Assembly (NCBI GenBank): GCA_030053945.1
Contig: JASGCW010000003.1
Location: 1 to 64,000 of the forward strand
Length of the DNA stretch: 64,000 nucleotides
Direction: 5' to 3'
Origin: Limnohabitans sp.
Lineage (GTDB): Bacteria; Bacteroidota; Bacteroidia; Flavobacteriales; Flavobacteriaceae
The position numbers and the translations under genes were made by a program. The notes beneath the pieces are model-generated. The model did not search any database. It worked only from the letters and a program-made list of their open reading frames with translations, and was not told the origin of the DNA. Numbering within the stretch: position 1 is the first letter of the stretch; each line of letters begins with the position of its first letter. Below are positions 17,490 through 27,350 of the stretch, one piece after another.

Positions 17490-18118
17490 TGGAAGTAAAA
17501 GTTTTAGATATCAACGGAAAAGAAACTGGAAGAAAAGTTCAACTTTCTGATTCAGTATTCGCAATTGAGCCTAATAACCACGCTCTTTACTTAGATGTGA
17601 AACAATATTTGGCAAATCAACGTCAAGGTACTCACAAGGCAAAAGAGAGAGCAGAAGTTACTGGAAGTACTCGTAAAATTAAAAAACAAAAAGGTACTGG
17701 TACAGCTCGTGCAGGAAGTGTTAAATCACCTGTATTCAAAGGTGGAGGAACTATTTTTGGTCCAAGACCAAGAAATTATTCTTTCAAATTAAATAAAGCT
17801 TTAAAGCGTTTAGCTCGTAAATCAGCTTTAACGTTAAAAGTAAAAGAATCAAATTTAATCGTAGTGGAAGATTTCAATTTTGAAACTCCAAGTACTAAAA
17901 ATTTCATTAACGTATTGAAATCGTTAGGATTAGAAAACAAAAAATCTTTGTTCGTATTAGGTGATACAAATAAAAATGTATATTTGTCGTCTCGTAATTT
18001 ACAAAAGTCTTCTGTTGTAACTAATTCAGAATTAAGTACTTATGCGATATTAAACGCAAATAATTTAGTTCTTTTAGAGGGTTCTTTAGAAGGAATTGAA
18101 GAAAATTTAAGCAAATAA
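17489..18118 (+). CDS. rplD: 50S ribosomal protein uL4
   Basis: uL4 lines the nascent-peptide exit tunnel. The 209-residue protein starts [20 protein letters not shown] at the ATG that overlaps the rplC stop; a longer frame upstream would run inside rplC and is rejected. The tunnel loop KKQKGTGTARAGSVKSPVFK and GGGTIFGPRPRNYSF are clear. In E. coli this protein represses the S10 operon; no equivalent leader can be confirmed here. Confidence 0.97.
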   Translation: MEVKVLDINGKETGRKVQLSDSVFAIEPNNHALYLDVKQYLANQRQGTHKAKERAEVTGSTRKIKKQKGTGTARAGSVKSPVFKGGGTIFGPRPRNYSFKLNKALKRLARKSALTLKVKESNLIVVEDFNFETPSTKNFINVLKSLGLENKKSLFVLGDTNKNVYLSSRNLQKSSVVTNSELSTYAILNANNLVLLEGSLEGIEENLSK

Positions 18119-18124
18119 TAGGCT

Positions 18125-18415
18125 ATGAGTATCATTATTAAACCTATAGTTACAGAAAAAGTTACCAAAGATGGTGAAATATTCAACCGTTTTGGTTTCG
18201 TTGTAGATAGAAAAGCTAACAAAGTTCAAATTAAGAAAGCTGTTGAGGCTGCTTATGGAGTGACTGTTGTTGAAGTAAATACAATGAATGTACGTCCAGA
18301 TAGATCTACAAAATACACTAAAAGTGGTATGATTACTGGAAAAACAAATGCTTACAAAAAAGCAATTGTACAAGTACAAGAAGGAGAAACAATAGATTTT
18401 TACAACAATATCTAA
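18125..18415 (+). CDS. rplW: 50S ribosomal protein uL23
   Basis: uL23 sits at the exit of the peptide tunnel, where trigger factor and SRP dock. The 96-residue protein starts MSIIIKPIVTEKVTK and has the usual FVVDRKANKVQIKKAVEAAY block and VNTMNVRPDRS. It follows rplD by 6 bp. Length matches the family (E. coli 100). Confidence 0.97.
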   Translation: MSIIIKPIVTEKVTKDGEIFNRFGFVVDRKANKVQIKKAVEAAYGVTVVEVNTMNVRPDRSTKYTKSGMITGKTNAYKKAIVQVQEGETIDFYNNI

Positions 18416-18425
18416 GTAAAAAAAG

Positions 18426-19250
18426 ATGTCAGTAAGAAAATTAAAACCTATTACCCCGGGTCAGCGTTTTAGAGTTGTTAATGGTTTTGACGCTATTACA
18501 ACTGATAAGCCGGAGCGTTCATTAATCGCACCGAAAAAAGCCTCAGGAGGTAGAAATAGTCAAGGAAAAATGACCATGCGCTACACAGGTGGTGGTCACA
18601 AACAAAGATATCGTATCATTGATTTCAAAAGAACTAAAGATGGAATTCCAGCTACAGTAAAATCAATTGAATACGATCCAAACAGAACTGCTTTTATCGC
18701 GTTATTGGCTTATGCTGATGGTGAAAAAACGTATATCATTGCTCAAAATGGTTTACAAGTAGGTCAAAAAGTAGTTTCAGGTGCTGATGCTGCTCCAGAA
18801 ATTGGTAATACTTTACCATTAAGCAAAATTCCTCTAGGTACAGTTATTTCTTGTATCGAATTACGTCCAGGTCAAGGAGCAGTAATTGCTCGTTCTGCTG
18901 GTACATTCGCTCAGTTAATGGCTCGTGATGGTAAATATGCTACTATTAAAATGCCTTCTGGAGAAACAAGACTTATTTTGTTAACATGTTCTGCAACAAT
19001 TGGAGCTGTTTCTAACTCTGACCACCAATTAATCGTATCTGGTAAAGCAGGTAGATCAAGATGGTTAGGTAGAAGACCTAGAACAAGACCAGTAGCAATG
19101 AACCCAGTTGATCACCCAATGGGTGGTGGTGAAGGACGTTCATCTGGAGGTCACCCACGTTCAAGAAAAGGTTTACCAGCTAAAGGTTACAGAACCCGTG
19201 CTAAACAAAACCCGAGCAACAAGTATATTGTAGAACGTAGAAAGAAATAA
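18426..19250 (+). CDS. rplB: 50S ribosomal protein uL2
   Basis: uL2 is required for subunit joining and peptidyl-transferase activity. The 274-residue protein has the N-terminal RNA-binding domain ([20 protein letters not shown]), the SH3-like central part and the C-terminal [20 protein letters not shown] loop containing the conserved histidine that approaches the catalytic centre. Ten bp after rplW, six before rpsS. Confidence 0.98.
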   Translation: MSVRKLKPITPGQRFRVVNGFDAITTDKPERSLIAPKKASGGRNSQGKMTMRYTGGGHKQRYRIIDFKRTKDGIPATVKSIEYDPNRTAFIALLAYADGEKTYIIAQNGLQVGQKVVSGADAAPEIGNTLPLSKIPLGTVISCIELRPGQGAVIARSAGTFAQLMARDGKYATIKMPSGETRLILLTCSATIGAVSNSDHQLIVSGKAGRSRWLGRRPRTRPVAMNPVDHPMGGGEGRSSGGHPRSRKGLPAKGYRTRAKQNPSNKYIVERRKK

Positions 19251-19256
19251 TAAGAT

Positions 19257-19535
19257 ATGGCACGTTCATTAAAAAAAGGACCTTTCGTACACTATAAATT
19301 AGAAAAGAAAGTACAAGAAAATATCGAAGGAGGTAACAAAGGAGTTGTTAAGACTTGGTCTAGAGCTTCAATGATCACTCCAGATTTCGTAGGACAAACT
19401 ATCGCAGTTCACAATGGTCGTCAATTTGTACCAGTATATGTAACTGAAAATATGGTTGGTCATAAATTAGGAGAATTTTCGCCAACAAGATCTTTTAGAG
19501 GTCACGCTGGAGCAAAAAATAAAGGTAAAAAATAA
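19257..19535 (+). CDS. rpsS: 30S ribosomal protein uS19
   Basis: uS19 binds the 30S head next to uS13 and touches A-site tRNA. The 92-residue protein reads [19 protein letters not shown] and contains [20 protein letters not shown] and [14 protein letters not shown]. Same length as E. coli. Tightly packed between rplB and rplV (6-bp gaps). Confidence 0.98.
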   Translation: MARSLKKGPFVHYKLEKKVQENIEGGNKGVVKTWSRASMITPDFVGQTIAVHNGRQFVPVYVTENMVGHKLGEFSPTRSFRGHAGAKNKGKK

Positions 19536-19541
19536 GAAGAA

Positions 19542-19952
19542 ATGGGAGTTCGTAAAAGAGAAACAGCAGACGCAAGAAAAGAGGCTAATAAGTCTATCGC
19601 TTTTGCAAAGTTAAATAACTGCCCTACTTCACCTAGAAAAATGCGCTTAGTAGCAGACTTGGTAAGAGGTCAGAAAGTGGAAAGAGCACTAAATATTTTA
19701 AGATTTAGTCAAAAAGAAGCTTCAAGAAAATTAGAAAAACTATTATTATCTGCAATCAATAACTGGGAGCAAAAAAATAGTGAAGGTGATGTGACTGAAG
19801 CAGGCTTATTTATAAAAGAGATCAAAGTTGATGGTGGTATGATGTTAAAAAGACTTCGTCCAGCTCCACAAGGTCGTGCACACAGAATTAGAAAACGTTC
19901 TAATCACGTAACAATCGTATTAGGATCAATTAATAACACACAAAGCAATTAA
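19542..19952 (+). CDS. rplV: 50S ribosomal protein uL22
   Basis: uL22 contributes the second constriction of the peptide exit tunnel. The 136-residue protein is longer than E. coli uL22 (110) because of an extra N-terminal stretch ([18 protein letters not shown]) seen in related Bacteroidota proteins. The core has [20 protein letters not shown] and the tunnel hairpin [20 protein letters not shown]. Confidence 0.97.
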   Translation: MGVRKRETADARKEANKSIAFAKLNNCPTSPRKMRLVADLVRGQKVERALNILRFSQKEASRKLEKLLLSAINNWEQKNSEGDVTEAGLFIKEIKVDGGMMLKRLRPAPQGRAHRIRKRSNHVTIVLGSINNTQSN

Positions 19953-19957
19953 TAAAG

Positions 19958-20701
19958 ATGGGACAAAAGACTAATCCAATCGGAAATCGCCTTGGTATCA
20001 TCAGAGGATGGGATTCTAACTGGTATGGTGGTAATGACTACGGTGATAAAATCGCTGAAGACTACAAAATCAGAAAGTACATTCATGCTCGTTTATCAAA
20101 AGCTAGTGTATCTAAAGTAATCATCGAAAGAACTTTAAAGCTTGTAACCGTTACTATCACTACGGCTCGTCCAGGTATCATTATTGGTAAAGGCGGTCAA
20201 GAGGTAGACAAGTTAAAAGAAGAACTTAAGAAAATTACTGACAAAGAGGTTCAAATTAACATCTTTGAAATTAAAAGACCTGAATTAGATGCTTATTTAG
20301 TTGCAAATAGTATCTGTCGTCAAATCGAAAGCCGTATCTCTTACAGAAGAGCTATCAAAATGGCAATCGCAGCATCAATGAGAATGAACGCAGAAGGAAT
20401 TAAAGTAATGATTTCTGGTCGTTTAAATGGAGCTGAAATGGCACGTTCAGAAAGTTTCAAAGAAGGAAGAATTCCTCTATCAACTTTCAGAGCTGACATT
20501 GATTATGCTTTAGCTGAAGCTCATACTACTTATGGTAGAATGGGTGTTAAAGTATGGATCATGAAAGGTGAAGTTTACGGTAAGAGAGATCTTTCTCCAC
20601 TTGTAGGTATGGATAAAAAAGCTGCTCAAGGTGGTAAAGGTGGTGATGCTCCACGTGGTGGAAAATCAAACGGTAAACAAGGAGCTCGTAAAAGAAAGTA
20701 A
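19958..20701 (+). CDS. rpsC: 30S ribosomal protein uS3
   Basis: uS3 is part of the mRNA entry channel and its helicase activity. The 247-residue protein has [20 protein letters not shown], the KH domain with [13 protein letters not shown], and the C-terminal domain [20 protein letters not shown] with [14 protein letters not shown] Gly/Lys/Arg-rich tail (about 220-247) extends beyond the E. coli length of 233. Five bp behind rplV. Confidence 0.98.
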   Translation: MGQKTNPIGNRLGIIRGWDSNWYGGNDYGDKIAEDYKIRKYIHARLSKASVSKVIIERTLKLVTVTITTARPGIIIGKGGQEVDKLKEELKKITDKEVQINIFEIKRPELDAYLVANSICRQIESRISYRRAIKMAIAASMRMNAEGIKVMISGRLNGAEMARSESFKEGRIPLSTFRADIDYALAEAHTTYGRMGVKVWIMKGEVYGKRDLSPLVGMDKKAAQGGKGGDAPRGGKSNGKQGARKRK

Positions 20702-20719
20702 TTTTTAAATTAAAGAAAA

Positions 20720-21145
20720 ATGTTACAGCCTAAAAGAACAAAATACCGTAAGGTACAGAAAGGTAGAATGAAAGGGAACTCTAATAGAGGTCACGAACTT
20801 TCAAATGGAATGTTTGGAATTAAATCTGTTCACGAAACAGGTGCTTTCTTAACGTCTCGTCAAATCGAGGCTGCTCGTATCGCTGCAACTCGTTATATGA
20901 AACGTGAAGGACAATTGTGGATCAAAATTTTCCCAGACAAACCTATAACTAAGAAGCCTCTTGAAGTACGTATGGGTAAAGGTAAAGGTGCAGTTGAATA
21001 CTGGGCTGCTGTTGTTAAACCAGGAAGAATTATGTTTGAGGTAGGTGGTGTACCACTAGCTGTTGCAAAAGAGGCTTTACGTCTTGCAGCACAAAAATTA
21101 CCAGTAAAAACTAAATTCGTCGTTGCTAGAGATTTCGAAGCATAA
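20720..21145 (+). CDS. rplP: 50S ribosomal protein uL16
   Basis: uL16 is a late-assembly protein near the A site that helps position tRNA. The 141-residue protein begins [19 protein letters not shown] and has [20 protein letters not shown] and the [18 protein letters not shown] block. The arginine that YcfD-type hydroxylases modify in some bacteria (PEVR context) is present as LEVR. 18 bp after rpsC. Confidence 0.98.
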   Translation: MLQPKRTKYRKVQKGRMKGNSNRGHELSNGMFGIKSVHETGAFLTSRQIEAARIAATRYMKREGQLWIKIFPDKPITKKPLEVRMGKGKGAVEYWAAVVKPGRIMFEVGGVPLAVAKEALRLAAQKLPVKTKFVVARDFEA

Positions 21146-21157
21146 TAAAGTAAGATT

Positions 21158-21349
21158 ATGAAACAATCAGAAATTAAAAATCTATCTGCAGCTGAGTTAC
21201 AAGAAAAGCTTAGTCAATTAAAAAAGACTTACGCCGACCTAAAAATTGCTCATGCTATTTCTCCAATCGAGAATCCACTTCAAATTAGAAGTATCAGACG
21301 TTCAGTAGCAAGAATTGCAACTGAATTAACTAAAAGAGAGCTTCAATAA
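21158..21349 (+). CDS. rpmC: 50S ribosomal protein uL29
   Basis: uL29 lies beside uL23 at the tunnel exit. The 63-residue helical protein reads MKQSEIKNLSAAELQEKLSQ and ends with IRSIRRSVARIATELTKREL. Same length as in E. coli. Twelve bp after rplP. Confidence 0.96.
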   Translation: MKQSEIKNLSAAELQEKLSQLKKTYADLKIAHAISPIENPLQIRSIRRSVARIATELTKRELQ

Positions 21350-21367
21350 TAGTATTCAGCTGAAAAG

Positions 21368-21625
21368 ATGGAAAAAAGAAATTTAAGAAAAGAAAGAATT
21401 GGTGTAGTTACTTCAAACAAAATGGATAAGTCTATTGTTGTTGCTCAAGTAACAAAAGTGAAACACCCATTATATGGTAAGTTCGTGTTAAAAACTAAAA
21501 AATATGTTGCACACGACGAAACAAACGACTGTAACATTGGTGATACGGTAAGAATTATGGAGACTCGTCCATTATCAAAATCAAAATGTTGGAGATTAGT
21601 TGAAATCATTGAAAGAGCGAAATAA
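21368..21625 (+). CDS. rpsQ: 30S ribosomal protein uS17
   Basis: uS17 is a primary 16S rRNA binder with an OB fold. The 85-residue protein starts [20 protein letters not shown] and has [19 protein letters not shown] and the [20 protein letters not shown] block. 18 bp after rpmC and 2 bp before rplN. Confidence 0.97.
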   Translation: MEKRNLRKERIGVVTSNKMDKSIVVAQVTKVKHPLYGKFVLKTKKYVAHDETNDCNIGDTVRIMETRPLSKSKCWRLVEIIERAK

Positions 21626-21627
21626 TT

Positions 21628-21996
21628 ATGGTACAACAAGAATCAAGACTAAAAGTAGCAGATAATACGGGAGCTAAAGAAGTTTTAACTATCCGTGTTT
21701 TAGGAGGAACGAAACGTCGTTATGCCTCTGTTGGTGACAAAATTGTAGTAGCTATTAAAGATGCAACTCCTAACGGAAACGTTAAGAAAGGTGCGGTTTC
21801 AACTGCAGTTGTTGTTAGAACTAAAAAAGAAGTAAGAAGAGCTGATGGTTCATACATCCGTTTCGATGATAACGCTTGTGTATTATTAAATGCAGCAGGT
21901 GAAATGAGAGGAACTCGTGTATTCGGTCCAGTAGCTAGAGAACTTCGTGAAAAACAATTCATGAAAATTGTATCATTAGCACCAGAAGTGCTTTAA
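21628..21996 (+). CDS. rplN: 50S ribosomal protein uL14
   Basis: uL14 forms part of the inter-subunit bridge with 16S rRNA. The 122-residue protein starts [20 protein letters not shown] and has [20 protein letters not shown] and the ending [20 protein letters not shown]. In the E. coli scheme uL14 opens the spc operon; here only 2 bp separate it from rpsQ, so no promoter fits between them. Confidence 0.98.
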   Translation: MVQQESRLKVADNTGAKEVLTIRVLGGTKRRYASVGDKIVVAIKDATPNGNVKKGAVSTAVVVRTKKEVRRADGSYIRFDDNACVLLNAAGEMRGTRVFGPVARELREKQFMKIVSLAPEVL

Positions 21997-22008
21997 TTAT
22001 TACTTACA

Positions 22009-22323
22009 ATGATAAAGCTAAAAATAAAATCAGGAGATATCGTAAGAGTTATCGCAGGAGACCATAAAGGTGCTGAAGGTAAAGTTTTACGTGTATATCG
22101 TGAAAAAAACAAAGCGGTAGTTGAGGGTGTAAATATGGTGTCTAAACACACTAAGCCTAGTGCTAAAAATCCTCAAGGTGGAATCGTTAAGAAAGAAGCT
22201 CCTATTCATATTTCAAACATTGCTTTAGTTGATGAAAAAACTAAATCAACTACAAAAGTAGGTTTCAAAGTAGAAGGAGATAAGAAAGTAAGATTTTCAA
22301 AAAAATCTAATCAAGTATTATAG
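22009..22323 (+). CDS. rplX: 50S ribosomal protein uL24
   Basis: uL24 is one of the two initiators of 50S assembly. The 104-residue protein has the KOW motif [20 protein letters not shown], then [20 protein letters not shown]. It ends in TAG two bases before the rplE ATG. Length matches the family. Confidence 0.97.
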   Translation: MIKLKIKSGDIVRVIAGDHKGAEGKVLRVYREKNKAVVEGVNMVSKHTKPSAKNPQGGIVKKEAPIHISNIALVDEKTKSTTKVGFKVEGDKKVRFSKKSNQVL

Positions 22324-22325
22324 TG

Positions 22326-22877
22326 ATGGCTTATATACCTAGACTAAAAGAAGAATATAAGAGTAGAGTTATCTCTGCTCTTACAGAAGAATTCGGTTAT
22401 AAAAACGTAATGCAAGTTCCTAAATTGGAAAAAATCGTTATTAGCCGTGGTGTTGGTGCAGCTGTATCTGATAAAAAACTTATCGATTATGCTGTAGAAG
22501 AATTAACAAAGATTACTGGTCAAAAAGCAGTTCCTACTATCTCTAAAAAAGACGTTGCGTCTTTCAAATTGAGAAAAGGTATGCCAATTGGAGCAAAAGT
22601 AACTTTACGTGGAGAAAGAATGTATGAGTTTTTAGATCGTCTAATTACTTCTTCATTGCCACGTGTAAGAGACTTCAGTGGAATCAAATCTACAGGTTTC
22701 GACGGTAGAGGAAACTACAATCTTGGAGTTCTTGAGCAAATTATCTTTCCAGAAATTGATATTGATAAAGTAAATAAAATTGCTGGTATGGATATTACTT
22801 TTGTAACATCTGCAAATACAGATAAAGAAGCAAAATCATTATTAGCTCAATTAGGTTTACCTTTTAAAAAGAATTAA
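22326..22877 (+). CDS. rplE: 50S ribosomal protein uL5
   Basis: uL5 binds 5S rRNA and contacts the P-site tRNA. The 183-residue protein starts [16 protein letters not shown] and has [20 protein letters not shown] and [20 protein letters not shown]. An in-frame GTG one codon upstream overlaps the rplX stop; I use the ATG. rpsN follows after 3 bp. Confidence 0.97.
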   Translation: MAYIPRLKEEYKSRVISALTEEFGYKNVMQVPKLEKIVISRGVGAAVSDKKLIDYAVEELTKITGQKAVPTISKKDVASFKLRKGMPIGAKVTLRGERMYEFLDRLITSSLPRVRDFSGIKSTGFDGRGNYNLGVLEQIIFPEIDIDKVNKIAGMDITFVTSANTDKEAKSLLAQLGLPFKKN

Positions 22878-22880
22878 GTT

Positions 22881-23150
22881 ATGGCTAAAGAATCAATGAA
22901 AGCCCGTGAGGTGAAAAGACAAAAAACGGTAGAAAAATATGCAGAGAAAAGAAAAGCTTTATTAGAAGCTGGAGATTATACTGCATTACAAAAATTACCG
23001 AAAAATGCTTCGCCAGTTCGTTTACACAATCGTTGTAAATTAACAGGTAGACCAAGAGGGTATATGCGTCAATTTGGTATTTCACGTGTAACTTTCCGTG
23101 AAATGGCTAATCAGGGCTTGATTCCAGGAGTTAAAAAAGCTTCTTGGTAG
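22881..23150 (+). CDS. rpsN: 30S ribosomal protein uS14 (zinc-free type)
   Basis: uS14 is a head protein of the small subunit. The 89-residue protein has [20 protein letters not shown] and [20 protein letters not shown]. Only one cysteine occurs, so the CxxC...CxxC zinc site is absent and this is the C-minus form; it is shorter than E. coli uS14 (101). It ends its transcription group: 108 bp with a promoter and a hairpin precede rpsH. Confidence 0.96.
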   Translation: MAKESMKAREVKRQKTVEKYAEKRKALLEAGDYTALQKLPKNASPVRLHNRCKLTGRPRGYMRQFGISRVTFREMANQGLIPGVKKASW

Positions 23151-23174
23151 TTTCAAAAAAGTTTCTTACTTTTG
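23144..23174 (+). promoter_or_regulatory. Internal promoter upstream of rpsH
   Basis: TTG (23144-23146, inside the last rpsN codons), a 20-bp spacer and TACTTTTG (23167-23174) match the consensus. The bases around the box (CTTACTTTTGCGaACT) almost equal those of the rplC promoter, which argues against chance. Confidence 0.75.
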
Positions 23175-23206
23175 CGAACTGAAAATATTTAAGTTTAATG
23201 GGTTAA

Positions 23207-23239
23207 AGGTTCAATCCGCACTCAGCGGATTGAAAACCG
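23207..23239 (+). promoter_or_regulatory. Hairpin in the rpsH leader
   Basis: TCAATCCGC (23211-23219), loop ACTCA and GCGGATTGA (23225-23233) give a perfect 9-bp stem; GGTT/AACC outside it can extend the stem past a two-base bulge. It lies about 30 nt into the leader and 25 nt before the rpsH ATG. No T run follows, so control of rpsH translation fits better than termination. Confidence 0.6.
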
Positions 23240-23258
23240 TAACCATAATTTTGTATAT

Positions 23259-23657
23259 ATGTACACAGATCCAATTGCGGATTTCTTAACAAGGATTAGA
23301 AATGCTGTGAAAGCTAACCACAAAGTGGTAGAGATTCCTGCATCTAATTTAAAGAAAGAAATCACTAAGATTTTATTCGATCAAGGATATATCTTAAGCT
23401 ACAAATTTGAAGATAGTTCTGTTCAAGGTTCTATCAAAATCGCTCTTAAGTACGATAAAGAAACTAAAGAGCCAGTTATCAAAGATATTCAAAGAATTAG
23501 TAAGCCAGGTTTACGTAAGTACGCTGGAGCTTCTAAATTGCCTAGAATTTTAAATGGTTTAGGTATTGCAATTGTTTCAACTTCTAAAGGAGTTATGACA
23601 AATAAGCAAGCAAAACAATTAAATGTAGGTGGTGAAGTAATTTGTTACGTATACTAA
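23259..23657 (+). CDS. rpsH: 30S ribosomal protein uS8
   Basis: uS8 organises the central domain of 16S rRNA and in E. coli represses the spc operon by binding its own mRNA. The 132-residue protein starts [20 protein letters not shown] and has [20 protein letters not shown] and the ending [20 protein letters not shown]. It is first after an internal promoter and a structured leader, so it may control the downstream genes to secY and beyond. Confidence 0.98.
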   Translation: MYTDPIADFLTRIRNAVKANHKVVEIPASNLKKEITKILFDQGYILSYKFEDSSVQGSIKIALKYDKETKEPVIKDIQRISKPGLRKYAGASKLPRILNGLGIAIVSTSKGVMTNKQAKQLNVGGEVICYVY

Positions 23658-23674
23658 TTTAACAAGTCAAAAAA

Positions 23675-24220
23675 ATGTCAAGAATAGGTAAAAATCCAAT
23701 AGCAATCCCAGCTGGAGTAACTGTCGATATTAATGGCTCTGTTATTTCGGTAAAAGGAAAATTAGGTCAGTTAACACAGGAATTTTCTAATAACGTAACT
23801 GTTAAAGTAGAAGATAATCAAGTTCTTGTTTCAAGAGCTGCTGATAGTAAAGAAGAAAGAGCTCAACATGGTTTGTATAGAGCTTTAATCAATAATATGA
23901 TTACTGGTGTTTCAACTGGTTTTACAAAAGAATTAGAATTAGTGGGAGTAGGTTATAGAGCTTCTAATCAAGGGAATAAACTTGATTTAGCTTTAGGTTA
24001 TTCTCACAATATTGTTTTAGAAGTAGCTCCAGAAGTTACTGTTGAAACAGTTTCTGAAAAAGGTAAAAATCCAATTGTAAAGCTAACTTCTTATGATAAA
24101 CAACTTGTTGGACAAGTAGCGGCTAAAATCCGTTCTTTCCGTAAGCCTGAACCGTACAAAGGAAAAGGTATCAAGTTTGTTGGTGAAGTATTAAGAAGAA
24201 AAGCAGGTAAATCAGCTTAA
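23675..24220 (+). CDS. rplF: 50S ribosomal protein uL6
   Basis: uL6 stabilises the sarcin-ricin region near the factor-binding site. The 181-residue protein begins [20 protein letters not shown] and has [20 protein letters not shown] and [20 protein letters not shown]. 17 bp after rpsH. Confidence 0.98.
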   Translation: MSRIGKNPIAIPAGVTVDINGSVISVKGKLGQLTQEFSNNVTVKVEDNQVLVSRAADSKEERAQHGLYRALINNMITGVSTGFTKELELVGVGYRASNQGNKLDLALGYSHNIVLEVAPEVTVETVSEKGKNPIVKLTSYDKQLVGQVAAKIRSFRKPEPYKGKGIKFVGEVLRRKAGKSA

Positions 24221-24231
24221 AAAATAAGATT

Positions 24232-24585
24232 ATGTCATTAACAAAATCTGAAAGAAGAGAAAGAATACAGTATAGAATTCGTAAAATTGTTAGCGGAACT
24301 GCTTCAAGACCACGTTTGTCTGTATTCAGAAGTAACAAAGAAATCTATGCTCAGCTTATAGATGATGTAAACGGTGTTACATTGTTAACAGCTTCTTCAC
24401 GTGAGAAAGCTGTAGATGCAAAAGGGACTAAAGTAGAAATTGCTAATGCAGTTGGAAAATTAGTTGCTGAAAAAGCTTTAAAAGCTGGTATCGAGAGTGT
24501 TGCATTTGATAGAGGTGGTTATTTATACCACGGTCGTGTTCAATCATTAGCAGAAGGCGCTAGAGCTGCTGGATTAAAATTCTAA
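24232..24585 (+). CDS. rplR: 50S ribosomal protein uL18
   Basis: uL18 attaches 5S rRNA to the 50S subunit with uL5. The 117-residue protein has [20 protein letters not shown] and the conserved [20 protein letters not shown] block. Same length as E. coli. 11 bp after rplF and 6 before rpsE. Confidence 0.98.
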   Translation: MSLTKSERRERIQYRIRKIVSGTASRPRLSVFRSNKEIYAQLIDDVNGVTLLTASSREKAVDAKGTKVEIANAVGKLVAEKALKAGIESVAFDRGGYLYHGRVQSLAEGARAAGLKF

Positions 24586-24591
24586 GAAATT

Positions 24592-25116
24592 ATGTATCAT
24601 AATTATAAAAACGTAGAACTAGTAAAACCAAGTGGTCTTGAATTGAAAGATCGTTTGGTAAGTGTTAATCGTGTTACTAAGGTTACAAAAGGTGGTAGAG
24701 CTTTCGGTTTTTCTGCTATTGTAGTTGTAGGTGACGAGAACGGTGTAGTTGGACACGGATTAGGGAAGTCTAAAGATGTTTCTGAAGCTATTGCTAAAGC
24801 AGTTGAAGATGCAAAGAAAAATTTAGTAAGAATTCCTTTAAGTGGTCAATCTGTACCTCACGAGCAAAAAGGTAAATTTGGTGGAGCTAGAGTATTTTTA
24901 ATGCCTGCTTCTCATGGTACTGGAGTAATTGCTGGTGGTGCTGTTCGTTCAGTACTTGAATCAGTAGGTATTCACGATGTATTATCAAAATCTCAAGGAT
25001 CTTCAAATCCTCATAATGTGGTAAAAGCAACTTTTGATGCTTTATTACAAATGAGAAGCGCAGCTACTGTAGCTAAGCAAAGAGGAGTTTCTTTAGAGAA
25101 AGTATTTAAAGGTTAA
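24592..25116 (+). CDS. rpsE: 30S ribosomal protein uS5
   Basis: uS5 helps decoding accuracy and forms part of the mRNA entry. The 174-residue protein has [20 protein letters not shown] in the loop where spectinomycin-resistance changes occur elsewhere, [17 protein letters not shown], and the C-terminal [18 protein letters not shown]. 6 bp after rplR. Confidence 0.98.
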   Translation: MYHNYKNVELVKPSGLELKDRLVSVNRVTKVTKGGRAFGFSAIVVVGDENGVVGHGLGKSKDVSEAIAKAVEDAKKNLVRIPLSGQSVPHEQKGKFGGARVFLMPASHGTGVIAGGAVRSVLESVGIHDVLSKSQGSSNPHNVVKATFDALLQMRSAATVAKQRGVSLEKVFKG

Positions 25117-25128
25117 TTCAAGGAAATT

Positions 25129-25311
25129 ATGGCTAAGATATTAGTAAAACAAGTAAGAAGTCAAATCAATTGTCCTCAAGATCAAAAGAGAACAATGGTG
25201 GCTTTAGGTCTTCGTAAAATGGGACAAGTAGTTGAACACGAAGCTTCTCCTGCAATCCTTGGAATGGTAAATAAAGTTAAACACTTAGTTTCTGTAGAAG
25301 GAACTAAATAA
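25129..25311 (+). CDS. rpmD: 50S ribosomal protein uL30
   Basis: A 60-residue protein of the 50S subunit reading MAKILVKQVRSQINCPQDQK and RTMVALGLRKMGQVVEHEAS. Length matches the family (E. coli 59). It lies between rpsE and rplO with 12-bp gaps. Confidence 0.97.
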   Translation: MAKILVKQVRSQINCPQDQKRTMVALGLRKMGQVVEHEASPAILGMVNKVKHLVSVEGTK

Positions 25312-25323
25312 CAAATGACTGTT

Positions 25324-25776
25324 ATGAATTTAAGTAATTTACAGCCAGCTGAAGGTTCAACACATAACCAAAATAAAAGAGTAGGTAGAGGAGAAGGTTC
25401 TGGTAAAGGTGGTACTGCTGCACGTGGTCACAAAGGGGCTAAATCTCGTTCAGGTTACTCTAAGAAAATTGGTTTTGAAGGAGGTCAAATGCCACTTCAA
25501 AGACGTGTTCCTAAATTTGGTTTCAAAAATATCAACAGAGTAGAATATCAAGGTGTAAACTTAGATACTTTACAATCATTAGTTGATAATGGAATAGTAA
25601 CAGATACTGTAGATTTTACTACATTAGTTGCTAATCGTTTAGCTACAAAAACTGAAGTTGTTAAAATTTTAGGTAGAGGTGAGCTAAAAGCTAAATTAAA
25701 AGTAAGTGCACACAAATTCACTGCAACTGCTAAAGCTGCTATCGAAGCGGCTGGTGGAGAAGCTATAGAATTATAA
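25324..25776 (+). CDS. rplO: 50S ribosomal protein uL15
   Basis: uL15 is a late-assembly 50S protein. The 150-residue protein starts MNLSNLQPAEGSTHNQNKRV and has the Gly-rich GRGEGSGKGGTAARGHKGAK and FEGGQMPLQRRVPKFGFKN. I use the second of two close ATG codons (25315 and 25324), since family members begin MNLSNLQPA. secY follows after 13 bp. Confidence 0.96.
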   Translation: MNLSNLQPAEGSTHNQNKRVGRGEGSGKGGTAARGHKGAKSRSGYSKKIGFEGGQMPLQRRVPKFGFKNINRVEYQGVNLDTLQSLVDNGIVTDTVDFTTLVANRLATKTEVVKILGRGELKAKLKVSAHKFTATAKAAIEAAGGEAIEL

Positions 25777-25789
25777 TTTTTTGAACACG

Positions 25790-27127
25790 ATGAAAAACTT
25801 TATTGAATCGATTCAAAGCGTTTGGAAAATTGAGGAACTTAAAAACAGAATCCTAATTTCATTAGGATTTCTGTTAGTTTATCGATTTGGCGCTCAAGTT
25901 CCTCTTCCAGGAATTGATGCTTCCAAACTGACTAAACTTTCTGATCAAGCTGGTAGCGGTATAGGTTACTTGATTGATATGTTTACTGGTGGTGCGTTTT
26001 CGCAAGCATCAGTATTTGCATTAGGAATTATGCCTTATATTTCTGCATCTATTGTGGTACAATTGATGGGGATAGCTATTCCGTACTTACAAAAACTTCA
26101 AAAAGAAGGTGAGAGTGGAAGAAAAAGAATGAATCAAATAACAAGATGGCTAACTATTGGTATTACGTTAGTACAAGGTCCTGGTTATATTTATAACCTT
26201 TACCGCATATTACCTGCTGATGCTTTCTTATTAGGATTTAATTCTTTTGCATTCTTGTTTTCTTCAGTATTAATCCTTTCTACAGGAACTATTTTTGCAA
26301 TGTGGTTAGGAGAAAAAATTACTGATAAAGGTATCGGAAACGGTATCTCATTACTAATTATGGTTGGTATCTTGGCAAGAATGCCTCAAGCATTTGTGCA
26401 AGAACTTTCTTCAACTGTAACTGGTGGACCTATGAAAATTGTTTTTGAGGTAATTATTTGGTTATTAATTATTGTTGCTTGTGTTTTAATGACTATGGCG
26501 GTAAGAAGAGTGCCAGTACAATATGCTCGTAGAACAGTTTCAGGAGATTTAGAGCAAGATTTAATGGGAGGTAACAGACAGTTTATTCCTTTAAAATTAA
26601 ATGCATCTGGTGTAATGCCTATCATTTTTGCTCAAGCGATTATGTTTATACCTGCGGCAGTTGCTGGATTGTCTTCTTCGGAAACAGCTCAGACTATTAG
26701 TTCTAGATTTAAGGATCCATTTGGTTTAGAGTACAATTTATTATATTCTTTTTTAATTATAATATTTACGTACTTTTACACCGCAATTACAGTTCCATCA
26801 AATAAAATGGCTGATGATCTAAAAAGAAGCGGAGGTTTTATTCCAGGTGTTAAGCCAGGTGTAGAAACAGCTGACTTTTTAGATAGAATAATGTCACTAA
26901 TCACTTTCCCAGGGTCTTTATTCCTTGCGTTACTAGCTGTGTTCCCAGCTATTGTACAAAGTGTTTTAGATGTACATTCACAATGGGCACACTTCTTTGG
27001 AGGTACTTCATTGTTAATTATGGTTGGAGTTGCAATTGACACTGTACAGCAAATTAATTCGTATTTGTTAAATAGACATTACGATGGTTTAATGAAAACA
27101 GGTAAAAATAGAAAAGCAGTAGCTTAA
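25790..27127 (+). CDS. secY: Preprotein translocase subunit SecY
   Basis: SecY is the channel of the Sec translocon in the inner membrane. The 445-residue protein has ten membrane segments, the plug region after [12 protein letters not shown], the cytoplasmic loop [22 protein letters not shown], and [18 protein letters not shown] before the last segments. The start is the ATG giving [13 protein letters not shown]; a TTG three codons upstream is less likely. Located after rplO and 1 bp before infA. Confidence 0.97.
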   Translation: MKNFIESIQSVWKIEELKNRILISLGFLLVYRFGAQVPLPGIDASKLTKLSDQAGSGIGYLIDMFTGGAFSQASVFALGIMPYISASIVVQLMGIAIPYLQKLQKEGESGRKRMNQITRWLTIGITLVQGPGYIYNLYRILPADAFLLGFNSFAFLFSSVLILSTGTIFAMWLGEKITDKGIGNGISLLIMVGILARMPQAFVQELSSTVTGGPMKIVFEVIIWLLIIVACVLMTMAVRRVPVQYARRTVSGDLEQDLMGGNRQFIPLKLNASGVMPIIFAQAIMFIPAAVAGLSSSETAQTISSRFKDPFGLEYNLLYSFLIIIFTYFYTAITVPSNKMADDLKRSGGFIPGVKPGVETADFLDRIMSLITFPGSLFLALLAVFPAIVQSVLDVHSQWAHFFGGTSLLIMVGVAIDTVQQINSYLLNRHYDGLMKTGKNRKAVA

Positions 27128-27128
27128 T

Positions 27129-27344
27129 ATGGCAAAACAATCAGCAATAGAACAAGACGGGTCAATCATTGAAGCATTGTCTAATGCGATGTTCCGTGTT
27201 GAATTAGAAAATGGGCATATCGTTATTGCTCACATTTCAGGAAAAATGCGTATGCATTATATCAAATTATTACCTGGTGATAAGGTGAAGCTTGAAATGA
27301 GTCCTTACGATTTGTCAAAAGCAAGAATTACTTATAGATACTAA
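27129..27344 (+). CDS. infA: Translation initiation factor IF-1
   Basis: IF-1 occupies the A site during initiation. The 71-residue S1-like OB-fold protein starts [20 protein letters not shown] and has [20 protein letters not shown] and [20 protein letters not shown]. Its place between secY and rpmJ is the usual one in Bacteroidota. Confidence 0.98.
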   Translation: MAKQSAIEQDGSIIEALSNAMFRVELENGHIVIAHISGKMRMHYIKLLPGDKVKLEMSPYDLSKARITYRY

Positions 27345-27350
27345 ACTAAA

